Positions 9,871 through 19,770 of a stretch of DNA of 64,000 bases are shown here, piece by piece. Position numbers and translations under genes: made by a program. Source of the DNA: Vicugna pacos (lineage: Eukaryota; Chordata; Mammalia; Artiodactyla; Camelidae); assembly GCF_048564905.1 (NCBI RefSeq), contig NC_133008.1, positions 10,190,453 to 10,254,452 on the forward strand, written 5' to 3'. The notes under the pieces were generated by a model, which had not been told where the DNA came from, did no database searches, and saw nothing but the letters and a program-made list of their open reading frames with translations. Numbering within the stretch: position 1 is the stretch's first letter; each line of letters starts with the position of its first letter.

Positions 9871-10419
9871 ATTTCAAACCTGCTGTCATAATTCCACACT
9901 GACGGGGAGGGGGGGTCTCTCTCCTGGCTGAACCTTGTCAGTGTGTTCTGGGTTCTGTCACTGCAAGGTCCCTTCTTCACACTCTGTCCTTCTACGTAGC
10001 CCCCGTGTTTCTCCCTGCATGGGTCTGGGTTTGGCTCCAGCTTTGACGAAGTAAAGGGTCTATTTCTTGACTCACGTGCAAGATGGAATGTGAGGTCTTC
10101 TTTCTAGCTGTCATTACAGACTGGGGGTGTTTTGTTTTGGTCTGTGGCTTAGAAGATGTGGGGAGGTTAAAATCTAGGGCAGTCATCATCATTCCTCAGG
10201 AACCCGGATATCCAAAAAGCTGAGAAATGTGATCAGTCTACCGATGAGTCCCACGCTCTGCCGCCATCATGAACATTCTGGCCACCACTGCTACTGAGCT
10301 TTGGAAACCCAAGCTTCCTGCCTCCCGAGTCCACCCAGCAATTACTCTCAGGTGGGCAGCCTCAGGAAGAGTTATTTACCGAGCATCCTGTCGTTCCCAG
10401 AAACTGTGTTAAATACTTT
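9871..10419. other. Unique sequence, no feature seen
   Basis: Pyrimidine-rich with a G-run near 9906-9915. No repeat or exon recognised. Confidence 0.4.
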
Positions 10420-10800
10420 CACGCCTCCATGCCTTTGCTTATGCTGTTACTTCTGCCTCAAATACCCTTTGCCTAGTTCTCCATCTGGAAAAATTCTCTG
10501 CATCTTTCAAATTCAGCTCAAATGTCAGCCTTCTTTATGAAGCCCCATCCCCACCGATTTGTTCTGTTGTGATAATGCATCTGTCCTTCTGCTGTGTTGC
10601 AGCATCACTTGGCTGAATGCCCCCATATTGTAGTGATTATTCCATGGAACCCAACATACATTCTCGCTCTTATTAGACCCTCCAGGTCTTCAAGGTTAGG
10701 GGAGGTACCTGATTCATCTTTGTGTCCCAAACACCCACCACCGTGCTTGGTACAGAGTAGTTGATCCCAAATCTTTGTAGAACGCATGAGTAAGTAACTA
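10420..10800 (+). mobile_element. L2 LINE 3' fragment
   Basis: L2 wording in order: CTTTGCTTATGCTGTTACTT, CTGCCTCAAATACCCTTTGC, TTCAGCTCAAATGTCAGCC, TTTGTGTCCCAAACACCCAC and GTGCTTGGTACAGAGTAG. Plus orientation, reaching near the 3' end. Non-coding relic. Confidence 0.75.
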
Positions 10801-10924
10801 AAATAGCTGATGCCAGGCTCGCATCTAAGACAGCGTAGGGCACACTGGCGCAAGGCACTTGTCACCATTCACAAAGGCACAGCTGACACTGCAGACCTGG
10901 GCGTCCAGTTAAGAAGCGCTGGGC
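10801..10924. other. Short unique spacer
   Basis: Nothing recognised. Confidence 0.4.
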
Positions 10925-11260
10925 TCTTTGAGTCGGCTTCGTGATTATTTTTTAAAAAGAAAACAATCTAACTCTGCCGTAGTGCTTCCCAAAGCACCCC
11001 AATCAGCACACTAATCACTCTGAAGTGTCCTCTGACTCTGCCAATTTCATCAATTTGCATATTTTCCAATCAGTTCCTCATCCCCCCCCCTTTCATTCGC
11101 TATTCTTGGAAGAGCTGCACTCCTTCCATATTGCTCAAACCGGCTTGATTTTTATTTCGCTTTGTAAAGACAGATTTGTGAGATGATGAATTAGTCATTG
11201 CCAATTTCATGCATTTACGCTCTGTGCATTTCCACCTTATATTTATTCAGCCCCATTCTC
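10925..11260. promoter_or_regulatory. Candidate conserved non-coding element with POU octamer
   Basis: A non-repetitive AT-rich block between an L2 and GC-richer DNA. It holds the exact octamer ATTTGCAT at 11053-11060, repeated CAATTTCAT words, several AAT/ATTAG homeodomain-like cores, and few low-complexity runs apart from a C9 tract. This texture is usual for developmental enhancers. Conservation cannot be tested from a single sequence, so the call is inference. Confidence 0.3.
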
Positions 11261-12889
11261 CCCTTCTGGCTCCAGATGGTGTGGCAACACAGCCTCGGGT
11301 ATGGAAGGGAGAAAACGCATTCTCTTTCCCCTCCTCCTCCCATGGTTTCAGCTCCGGCTCAACCGTGCCAGGTTTGAATCGCGCAGTACCCTCTTGCAAA
11401 CCTGCAGATTTCACGGCCGCTTAGGAACCTGGAAAGGTGAGTGAGACAAGAGGAAACCTTCAGCTCCAAACTCTTTTTACTCCAGCCACTGTCCCTCAGA
11501 TGAAACCCCAGTGGGGTGATATTTTGATAGATCTGCAGATATGTATTTTTCCAAAGATTTCCTCATTCAGGCTGTGGGCCTCTAGGGCCTCAAGAGAAGG
11601 CTGACACAATGGAACCATGGAACAAAGGAGTCAAATCTTCAGATTTTTCAAAAGAAGTCCTGGTGATCGTTGAACACATGCTCAGGCCAAACCCGGACTT
11701 CATGCTTTCTTCTGGAGTCCGAAATGGGATTCTCGATAAGAATGTGAAACAAGGACTAGGGTGGGTAGAGGAAGGGTCAGAGACAAAGATGTGGGTGATG
11801 CTTGAGGAAGGCACCATGCACCTGCCCTTCCCTCATAGCTGAGCCCTGGGGCAGTGAATAGACCACAGGGTGTGGAAATCTCGGGTAAATTTGGGGGTGA
11901 TCTTGGAGTGGACAAGATCTGTTTCTTGCTTTCTAGATGAGGACAAGGGAGGTGGCAAGTATGTTTAGCTTTTCATCCCTCAGTCTCAGTAGAGTAAAAA
12001 CGGTGACATGTCACATCTAGATAAAGAAATATGAGCGATGGAAACCAGCACTCAGCATCTCCTGTGGCCAAAACTGTCCCTATTCCCATGAGAGGAACAG
12101 AAGTAGACACTGGGACAGGACCTGGAGAGAATGAAGAGTCAGGAGTGAGTGAGGACACCAGACACGTGTGGGGAAGCACAACCTAGGATGGCATGGAGTG
12201 GTGGACACTCAGATCACACCGGCTTGGACACAGGGCCACCCAGGAACAGAGGACCCATCCCCAGCATGCCATGGCCCTGCATAAGCCTCTGAGAATATAG
12301 ATACAGTAGGGGAGAAGGGGGAGTGAGGAAGCCCCTGACTTGGTTGAAGAGACCCTAAGTTGATCAAGATCACCTGGAATCAGCTGAGATCACCCAGAAT
12401 GGACTGGAGAATGGAGGCTGGAAATAGGCATTAAGGTGAGTTTCAGGCCAAATAGAAGAGGTTTGCATCTTACGCATCTGTGTTGGGGCCTGGGATGTAT
12501 GAACCCCGTACGCTTATTAAGCAAAAGTACATGAGGTGATGTCATGTTTCAGTGAATCCCAGGCTCCTGCAGGAAAATGTAAAGATCGTTCAGGGCAACC
12601 ACGTATTTTATGGATCTGAACATGCTATGCACTGACTTGGCCAGAGTCCCAGCGTCCCTCAGCAGAGCTGCGTCTCTCAGGCCTGCAGGCTTCCCAACAC
12701 CTACAGAAGCTTCTCATCATATCAGAAAAACCAAACGTATTTCTCGACACAGATGTTCACACAGATAGAAGAATGAATGGAAAAAGCTTTTGGGGGCAGA
12801 GTGTCTTAAACCTGTCTAGATGGTGACGTCCCTACAGGTCTCGGGCTCTTCACAGAACACGGTCAAGGGGGGACATCTGGACAAGCAAT
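11261..12889. other. Unique sequence, no firm feature
   Basis: Mixed composition, no clear repeat family and no exon. Several short frames on both strands (60-77 codons) conflict. Purine-rich between 11.7 and 12.4 kb, where very old unrecognised repeats may lie. Confidence 0.4.
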
Positions 12890-13060
12890 GATATTATTGG
12901 CAGAAATATACCCAGTAACTTTATGTTGTGCATAAAGCTTAACTACAGTTAATTTGCAGGCTGTGCAAGATAATGAGCTATAAAAGGCAGGGTCAAAATT
13001 AGCCCAATTGGATTTTTTCAAAATTTTCTCATGCTCTGTTTTGCATCCCATATGTCACTT
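12890..13060. promoter_or_regulatory. Candidate conserved non-coding element, AT-rich
   Basis: A sharp AT-rich island between GC-richer flanks, with AATGATATTATTGGCAGAAA, TTAACTACAGTTAATTTGCA and GCCCAATTGGATTTTTTCAA. It has homeodomain-like TAAT cores and a TATAAAA-like word but no repeat signature. Regulatory role is inference only. Confidence 0.25.
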
Positions 13061-13659
13061 GTGCACAGTCTCGGGGAAAACTGGTAAGAGGGGTAAGAAG
13101 AAAATCTAAGACAGAAGTGTCAGCCTTTGTTTTCACTTGTTTGGCCGAACGGGGGTGGGGGGGGGAATGAGATTATTGGATTTTAGAAGCCATTTGATTG
13201 AATTTAGTAAGTCAAGCCAAAGAAGCTAAGCCAAGATCTTCCTCTGGCACAGGAGGAATCGAGGTGATGAAGTGTGGTCTCCGTCCCGAGGGGCTCGGGC
13301 AATAACCCGAGGCAGCAGAGCACCACTCCCCTCCATCTGACACAGCCCGGCCTGGCTGGGGAGCTCTGAGACCACTGTCGGGGGAAGATGACATTAGAGA
13401 AGGAGAGAGAGTGGTCGCCGTGGGCAATGAGGCTGGAGTCAGTCACAGACACGCACTGGACAGATGCAAGGACCACCCTCTACAGTGGGAGCTGTCCATC
13501 CCCAAGTCCTCGATGCGCCGGTTAAGTTGCCCTCCAATCCTGGCCCCCTAGAGCTCTCCAACTCGGGTCTGACACCTTTGGAGGCAGAAAACTCACAGAT
13601 TTGCACTTTAAAACAGGTCAATGACAGAGATCACACTAGATTTGAGGAGGATGCTGGAG
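13061..13659. other. Unique sequence, no firm feature
   Basis: Contains a G-rich run near 13150-13166. Overlapping frames near 13.2-13.7 kb on both strands are unsupported. Confidence 0.4.
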
Positions 13660-13930
13660 TCGTTGCCCTGGAGGAACTCATCATCTAGTGGATGGACAGA
13701 GACGTGTAGGGTGTCAATAATAACACACGGTGGCCTTTCCTGTAGCAGAGATTTGGATCCGTTTTGTCAGATGGGAGATAAAGCTTCTGAAAGGAGGTCT
13801 GCCTAAGCTGAGGTCTGAAGAGAGACTAGGAGTTGGCCAAGCAAAGAAATGTGTAGGAAGGGTGATTCCAGCCAAAGGACTAGCATTTGTTGCAAAGGCT
13901 CAGAGTCATGAGGCAATAAGGTGATCTAAG
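13660..13930 (+). mobile_element. Ancient interspersed repeat, family not named
   Basis: Shares wording with the old repeat at 1190-1500 and 43280-43960: AGGTCTGAAGAGAGACTAGG, AGTTGGCCAAGCAAAG, GTGATTCCAGCCAAAGG and TTGTTGCAAAGGCTCAGAG. Strongly decayed. Confidence 0.4.
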
Positions 13931-14129
13931 CTGGCAGTGAGTGGGCAGGGAAGCATAGAGACCCCGTGTAACCTCTCACCTGGCCGACCCAGCCCCAGGC
14001 AAGATAAAGATTGGCTTAAAGGAAGGATGACCGTTTCTAGAAATCTCCCAGAGCCAAAGAGAGCCTGGGTGACTCAGCCCTTCTGCAGCTGAGCTCTGGG
14101 CTTTAATTCAACTAAATGCCCAGCGTTCC

Positions 14130-14300
14130 CTCGGTGTGCCTTCTGTACCAGGTTCAGGTGGCAAAGAGAACACACAGGGGACAAAGGTGTGGTCTTAGCC
14201 CTCGCGTTGCTCCCAGCCTAGAAGGAAGGACAAAGAAATAAACGAGTCAGTGCCAGGTGGAGCAAGAGGTGCCGATCTGGGGTGGGAGTCAGGCATCAGT
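14130..14300 (+). mobile_element. Ancient interspersed repeat fragment, same unnamed group
   Basis: ACCAGGTTCAGGTGGCAAAG, GTGTGGTCTTAGCCCTCG and AGAAATAAACGAGTCAGTGC follow the 'stock, supply, then copy-number' order seen at the start of the 43.3 kb repeat. Weak. Confidence 0.3.
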
Positions 14301-14819
14301 CGGCCTTAGGATTCTGGAGAGCCCCCAAGGAGCAGACACGACCTACGGCTGTATTTTATTTGGACCCTGTTTTCATGTTTAAAAAATGTCATATCGCCAA
14401 TATATTTTTTTAAAAGATGCTCTCGAAGAGAAATGCAGATTTCAGATCTCTTTTGAAAAATCAAAAAGTTCTAGCCACAGGGGCCCACATCCCAACATGG
14501 TCCACGCGTTGGCCCAGAGCTGTGCAGCGGGAGTCCCATTCGGATGGGGCGCATTCTCACCCGTCCACATCACCTGGCTGTCTTCATTCAATCCCGTTAG
14601 CAGGGTGGTCCCTGCAGTCACCTGCACGTGACACCCCTGATTCATACGAGCACCAGCCCAGTGCTTGACACATGATAAGCCCTCCACCCACAAGGACTCA
14701 GGGTAACAATAACAACGGCCTTTATTATTATCCCCCAGTTTGCTTCTCTGACTTGTGTTAGCCTTTCCTTGGGATGTGAATCCTTTCTTATGCTCCTGAG
14801 GACATGATGATCTGTCGGG
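14301..14819. other. Unique sequence, no firm feature
   Basis: An AT-rich patch (14340-14470) precedes ordinary sequence. Nothing recognised. Confidence 0.4.
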
Positions 14820-14831
14820 TTTTCATTCCAG

Positions 14832-15077
14832 CATCACGGACACAGGTGAAACAGCCAAGAAGCTTCCTGCAGTGACAAGTGGCCACAAAAGGAGGGACTA
14901 CGGCAATGACTTCACTGTGGGGCAGCCAGTGTTTGTCCCACCCAGACCCCCGGCCAGCGGGTCACAGCAGGGAGGCAACCACCGCAGACACAACAGGGTT
15001 GCGGCAAAGGCCACACCCCACTTTGCAGCAGATGGGACACGGCTCCAGCCTGGCTGGCATCTAATTCGTAGTAGACA
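14832..15077 (+). other. Weak exon candidate between splice-like sites
   Basis: An AG acceptor after TTTTCATTCC ends at 14831, and a strong-looking donor GTGAGT starts at 15078. The 246 bases between are open in the frame beginning at 14833, giving about 81 residues with a basic, proline- and glycine-rich middle (GQPVFVPPRPP near residue 31). I recognise no domain. GC-rich DNA gives such frames by chance, and no neighbouring exon is visible. An exon of a lncRNA or an unannotated protein is possible but not shown. Confidence 0.12.
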
Positions 15078-15083
15078 GTGAGT

Positions 15084-15416
15084 CCATTTCTAGGAGAACC
15101 GAATATGGTTCCTTCCTTGGGTCCCATCTACCCAGACACCTGTTTTTCTCCATCATCTCCGGCTAATCAGTGCCCCTGGGGGGCAACTTGGAGTTAGGAC
15201 TTTGCTACCAAACCGGGGACTCTTCTGGCTCCTTACCCCGACCCTCTCCCTGCACCTGGGTTTACGTCTCTAGCCACCAAGCCCTTCCAACTGCTGTTTT
15301 GTGAATGTCAGCGTTGGGTAGTGCAGTGTTCCCCTTAGCATTCTGTTGACGACGTGCAGGACTATTTTAGAGGGCGCCTGGATGAACATTTTCAGACTCG
15401 AACTTATTTTAACATG
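15084..15416. other. Unique sequence, no feature seen
   Basis: Nothing recognised between the exon candidate and the MLT1 LTR. Confidence 0.4.
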
Positions 15417-15788
15417 TGTTAGAGACTGAATTGTGCCTCCCACCTACCCACCGCCACCACCACAATTCATACGTCAAAGCCCCAACCTTCATGGCGACTG
15501 TATTTGGAGATGAAGCCTTTAAGGAGGTAATTAAGGTTAAATGAAGTCATAATCATGGGGTTCTCATCCGATAGGACTGGTGTCCTCGTAAGAAGAGGAA
15601 ATACAGAGGTGCACGTGGCCAAAAGGGGGCTGTCTACAAGCCAGGAAAAGAGGTCTCACCAGAAACCAACCCTGGTGGCACCTTGATCTTGGACTTCCTG
15701 CCTCTAGAACTCTGAGCAAATCAATCTCTGTTGTTTAAGCTCCCCTAGCCTACGGTATTTTTCACAGCAGCCCTAGGAGAGCGCAGTG
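15417..15788 (+). mobile_element. MLT1-type MaLR solo LTR
   Basis: Fossil LTR, plus orientation: GAGACTGAATTGTGCCTCCC, TTCATACGTCAAAGCCCCAA, CACCTTGATCTTGGACTTCC, TTGTTTAAGCTCCCCTAGCC and CACAGCAGCCCTAGGAGAG. Near full LTR, no internal region. Age class about 70-100 million years. Confidence 0.85.
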
Positions 15789-15954
15789 TGTACCAGGAGA
15801 GGCTGGGTAATTGGCACGTCAAAATGCAAGCTCACGGAGGCTGCTGCTCAGGGGGAGGCTTCAGGTTTTGAGCTGAAGAAAAATGTTAAACAAATAATAG
15901 AACGCGAAGGTATAAGGAATGGCAAAACATTGGCAAGGCCTAACTAAATGAAGA

Positions 15955-16060
15955 CTAGGTAACACTGGCTGAGTTGAAAGGTGGCTTTGGGATAAGGCAG
16001 CCCTCAGTATGAATTCCAGCTTTGCCCCTTCCTTGTGAGTCGGGGGAAGTCAACCTGAAG
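15955..16060 (-). mobile_element. Possible MIR fragment
   Basis: GGGATAAGGCAGCCCTCAGT and ATGAATTCCAGCTTTGCCCC match the reversed MIR 3' half. Short. Confidence 0.4.
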
Positions 16061-16345
16061 TCAGGTCCCCATTGGTCAAAAATAGGCAACAGACCTTTGT
16101 GTTTTAATTTCCTCTGTTTTTTGACTTTTTATTTTTTTTAAATGGAGTATAATCAGTTACAATGTATCCATTTCTGGTGTACAGCATAATGTTCCAGTCA
16201 TGCATGTATACATATATATATATTCATTTTCATTAAAGGTTATTACAAGATATTGAATATAGTCCCCTGTGCTACAAAAGAAATTTGTTTTGTTATCTGT
16301 TTTTATGTATAGTGGTTAACATGCCCAAATCTCAAACTCTCAAAT

Positions 16346-16633
16346 TTATCCCTTCCCACTCCCTTCCCCAGTTGATGATTGTTTACTATGTTCGCGAGTC
16401 TGTTTCTGTTTTGTAGGTGAGTTCGTTAGTGTTCTTTCTTTCTTTCTTTCTTTCTTTCTTCTCTCTTTCTCTCTTTCTTTCTTTCTTTCATAGATTCCAC
16501 ATATGAGTGATACCATATGGTATTTTTCTTTCTCTTTCTGGCTTATTTCACTTAGAATGACGATCTCTAGTTCCATCCATGTTGCTGCAAATGGCATTAT
16601 TTTGTTCTTTTTTATGGCTGAGTAGTATTCCAT
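16346..16633 (-). pseudogene. LINE-1 ORF2 C-terminal remnant reading into a GAAA repeat
   Basis: The frame reads [20 protein letters not shown] and continues to SLICGI, which are the last residues of L1 ORF2p. In the 51 kb copy a TAA stop follows at once. Here the stop codon has changed and the frame runs on through the (GAAA)n tract, giving a Lys/Glu/Arg-rich tail of about 45 residues. The upstream part of ORF2 is missing, so this is a dead fragment and not a functional protein. Confidence 0.8.
16432..16489 (-). repeat. (TTTC)n / (GAAA)n microsatellite inside L1
   Basis: TTTC units with short CTCT interruptions. The matching position in the 51 kb L1 is occupied by a (GTTTT)n run, so this part of the 3' UTR is prone to tandem growth. 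Confidence 0.92.
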
Positions 16634-16734
16634 TGTATAAATATACCACAGCTTCTTTATCCAGTCCTCTGTCGATGAACATTTTGGTTGTTTTCATGTC
16701 TTGGCTACTGTATATGTTGATGCTATTGTGTTTG

Positions 16735-16825
16735 CCAGCTCCCTGGGCTGTTAGCATCTCAAGGACTGTATTCTGGTTTGTGCCACACCCGTGTCTCCCC
16801 AGGACCTGCCACTAACTGGATAGCA
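16735..16825 (+). mobile_element. Possible L2 3' end fragment
   Basis: TTAGCATCTCAAGGACTGTA, TTCTGGTTTGTGCC and CCGTGTCTCCCCAGGACCTG resemble the last part of L2. Short. Confidence 0.4.
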
Positions 16826-16847
16826 AGTGGGGAGAAGGGAGCTGGGC

Positions 16848-17030
16848 CCAGCCACTTACCAGCTGTGTGCCCTTGGGAAAATAACTCCATCTCTCTGAGA
16901 CTCGGTTTCCTCATCTTTAAAATGCAGGTGGTAACATCTACTTTAGGGTCTTGTTTTAAAAATTAAATGAAGCAGTCTGTGTAAAGTACTTAGCACACTG
17001 CTAAGAGCTAAACAAATATTTATCAGGGTT
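16848..17030 (-). mobile_element. MIR SINE, nearly complete
   Basis: Clear reversed MIR: CAGCTGTGTGCCCTTGGGAA, CTCTCTGAGACTCGGTTTCC, TCATCTTTAAAATGCAGG and AAGTACTTAGCACACTGCTA. One of the best-kept MIR copies in the window. Confidence 0.85.
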
Positions 17031-17059
17031 CTTAATCTGAGTAAATGCTAGTTGAATAA

Positions 17060-17290
17060 AAGGGTGGATGAATGTTTAGTCAAGTGAATAGATGAGTAGC
17101 TGGTGAATGAGTAAGTGGGTGGATGGCAGGTGAATAGATGATTGGATGGATGAATGAATTTTTCAATCAGTGAGTGCATTATACATTTATAGGTGAATAA
17201 AATGACTGATGGATGAGAGATGGATGGATACACTTTTTGAATGAGGGGTGATTAAGCAGGATGGGTGGGTGGGCGGATAGATGGATGGAC
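17060..17290 (+). repeat. Degenerate (GGAT/TGAA)n tetranucleotide tract
   Basis: About 230 bases of GGATGAAT, GGTGAATAGATGA and GTGGATGG units with many substitutions. Reads Ile-His-Pro-Ser-like on the minus strand. An old minisatellite-like tract, clearly more decayed than the one at 18.8 kb. Confidence 0.85.
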
Positions 17291-18020
17291 TGTGGCTGAT
17301 TTGTTTGAACTGTCATTTGCTTCTTTGCATAGTAGATGGCTCCAGCCTCCAAGGTAATGGCTAGAGCATTAAGGCTACAAAAAATGGCCTTGAGAATAAG
17401 AGTTTTAGGTAACTATTAAATAGCAGTTTGTGACAGTTCTCTTTTTTCAGGGGGAAGTCAGAATATGGATTCATTGACAGCCTTCCTCTTAAAGATACAG
17501 TGGTGAGAAGGCTGTCTTGTGTCAGGGGCTTTGACAGTTCCAGGTTTCCCAGCCATTTCACTTCCCCCTCTCAGAAGCCCTTGTGATTCTAATCTGATAA
17601 GCAAAACTTCCTAGAGCAGCCATCAGAGCCGGCCCCCAGGTCCAGCATTATCTGCAGACCAGCCGTGGACCATTCTATCATACCTTTTTAACTACCGAGT
17701 GCCACCTTGGCGATAATGAGCCTTTCTGTGGAGTCTGGGCAGGTTTCAAGTCAGACCGGCAAACAGCCAAGAGAACCCTTGCCTCAGGAATTTCATCAGA
17801 GGCTCTGGTTTCTTTCAAATTATCTGGTGATTGTCTTGGCATCTCCAGAAGGTTCTCCAGCAGCCAGATGTTTGTAGATTCATCTAAATAGTCTCACTGG
17901 AGTGTCAGAGCATCCAAGGGAGACACTGCTGCAGGTTCCCTCTTTCTCAGAGCCCAGAGAGTCAGAAAGAAATGTGGTCCACTGCACACACCTGTTCTCT
18001 CTGCCCTCGTCCTTTTGTTG
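17291..18020. promoter_or_regulatory. Unique block, candidate non-coding regulatory DNA
   Basis: No repeat recognised over about 700 bases. It contains a GATA-type site CTGATAAG at 17594-17601 and several TCTGATAA/ATTATCTG-like words around 17650-17830. Calling it regulatory is inference; only lack of repeats and the motifs are seen. Confidence 0.2.
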
Positions 18021-18021
18021 T

Positions 18022-18042
18022 TTTGTTTTGTTTTGTTTTGTT
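18022..18042 (+). repeat. (GTTTT)4 short tandem repeat
   Basis: Four GTTTT units just before a pyrimidine-rich stretch and the LTR-like fragment. Confidence 0.85.
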
Positions 18043-18049
18043 TTCATTT

Positions 18050-18450
18050 TTCCCGCAGCGATCAGAAAGTTAATCAGTTGATCAAAGAAAGTAATGGAAT
18101 ATTTTATTCAAGCCAAATTGAGGATTATACCCTGGGAACAGCCCCTCAGATAGCTCTGAGAACTGTTCCGCCCATTAGAAGTCAAAGCACAGTCGTGGAA
18201 GTTTTTGAAACAAAGGACTGTACCTTAAATGATGAATTATGGACAATTTATCCAATCCAGATGTACACATACGAGGCGAGCAGAGGGTAATGAAGCATCC
18301 TGGCCCCTTACAAGACCAAGAAGGGGGGTTATCTCCTAAGGAGTTGTCTGACTGATGCTAGAAGTTTGTTGCTCTTCAAGGTGAGGCAGATATTTCTGCT
18401 GATGGGGAGCTTTGGTCACTGCATAATGTAGATCCACAAACCACAGCAGA
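18050..18450 (-). mobile_element. LTR-like fossil fragment, family uncertain
   Basis: Read on the minus strand it contains GGCTTGAATAAAATATTCC, an AATAAA signal in LTR-like context, and TGGTTTGTGGATCTACATTA. I recall similar wording from artiodactyl LTRs but cannot name the family. A 91-codon plus-strand frame (18015-18290) crosses it and follows an acceptor-like TTTTTCCCGCAG. I take this frame as chance within a broken element. Confidence 0.4.
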
Positions 18451-18544
18451 GGGGAGAGAGGAGGCCAAAAGGCAGAGAAAAATGCTCATGTTTAAATTTC
18501 CCTCAACTTGCCTTAGAATCCCAATTTTTTTTCATCACCTCCAT

Positions 18545-19075
18545 TCCAGTGATTATTTGTGAATTTTGAGTAAATAACCAACAAGTGTCCATTACAATAT
18601 GCAACAATTTTAGGCCAGTTAAATAAAGTATGATGCATCCCCCAAATGGAATGTCTTGCGGTCATGGTAAATCATTGTTATCTAGATCTATTTCTGTGAG
18701 GGAAATGATCATTTTAAGTAAAAAATAAAAAGAGGCACAATGGCTTACATAGAAGCAACTGGTTTTTTTAATTTTTTTCCTTAAAGGATGGATGGATGGA
18801 TGGATGGGTGGATGGATGGGTGGGTAGATAGATGGATGGATGGAGGGAGGGAGGGAGGGATGGATGGATGGATGGGTGGATGGAGGGATGGATGGATGGA
18901 TAGCCAAAATACCTGGAAGGATTGTACCAAAATATTAACCACTGGTGTTTCTGAGTGGTAGGAATGCTTGTGTTTTAATCTTTTCATCTTTCTCCATTTT
19001 TAATTTATTTTTCCTGAATGAATATTTGTACCTGGATATGGATAATACTAAAAGAAAGAAAAAAACTTCCAAAGA
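18545..19075 (+). mobile_element. Old LINE-1 (L1M) 3' end, split by a (GGAT)n array
   Basis: Before the array: GTTAAATAAAGTATGATGCA, AAAAAGAGGCACAATGGC. After it: ACCTGGAAGGATTGTACCAA, AATATTAACCACTGGTGTTT, TTTTTCCTGAATGAATATTT. In order these match the 3' region of an old L1 with the array expanded in place. Non-coding. Confidence 0.6.
18786..18901 (+). repeat. (GGAT)n microsatellite, about 116 bp
   Basis: GGAT units with GGGT, AGAT and GGAG variants, including a (GGAG)4 core. It accounts for the Ile-His-Pro-Ser minus-strand frames. It lies inside an old L1 3' end. Confidence 0.95.
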
Positions 19076-19574
19076 AAAATATCCTCTTTCAGAGTTTGAG
19101 CCTGTGGTTTATTTTTCATTTTAACCAGAAGCCTCATTTTAACATAGCAAATAATACCAAAATTCCCTTTCTCCCCCGAAAAGCAGAGACACACTCTAAA
19201 GCAGCACTTCGCTAAGAGGAGACAGATGCAGGAATAATGTGAGGGTTTGAGCAGAATGAGGTCAGCCATCTCCCTTTCCGCAAAGTCATTTGTTTTAGAC
19301 AAATGAAGGTGAAATGGCTCAGGGGACTCTCTGATCAATGGAAGCACAAGGTCTCCGTAAACCAGTTCTTCTTGGAAGAGAAAAACAAGCAAGTTGGTCA
19401 GCTAGAAGCCCTCCCACTCGGAACTCGCCTTGCAAGCAGGGACACTCGCCCTCATTGGTCATCAGACAAGCCAAGGTGTACCACTGGCAAGAGCACTGAT
19501 TCAGTCTTTCCACCCTGGATCCCAATTACAATGGTGATGTTAGTCGCAGGCAAGGAGGTCCTGATAAACCCCTC
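19076..19574. other. Unique sequence, no firm feature
   Basis: Overlapping frames of 114 codons (minus) and 122 codons (plus) near 19.05-19.67 kb are unsupported. No repeat recognised. Confidence 0.35.
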
Positions 19575-19770
19575 CCATGCTTTATTTCATTTAATATACC
19601 CAGCAACTTTGAAGGTACATTTTATTATTTCTCCTACTTGCCACCTAATAAAACTCAGGTCAGAAAGATGAAGTGATTTAACTAAGGTTCGTCAGGTGGA
19701 AGCAGCGTCCAGGTTTGCACTCAGCTGTCCGAGTTTAGCACTGCTTTTCCTACTCTGCCCCACCACCTCC
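19575..19770 (+). mobile_element. MIR SINE
   Basis: TTTATTTCATTTAATATACC, AGGTACATTTTATTATTTCT, AAGATGAAGTGATTTAACTA and CAGGTTTGCACTCAGC follow MIR order on the plus strand. Confidence 0.75.

Larger units (their letters stand above)
16105..16728 (-). mobile_element. LINE-1, 5' truncated, 3' UTR plus end of ORF2
   Basis: Reversed 3' UTR at 16136-16345 (AATCAGTTACAATGTATCCA, ATATAGTCCCCTGTGCTACA) is followed by the end of ORF2. A (TTTC)n tract lies inside. Words TTGTGTTT at 16097-16104 and 16726-16733 could be a short target duplication, but they are only eight bases. It is more diverged than the copy at 51 kb. Confidence 0.85.

Noticed and set aside
18662-18987. Ile-His-Pro-Ser repeat 'protein' frames on the minus strand
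   Set aside because: They are translations of the (GGAT)n microsatellite inside an old L1.
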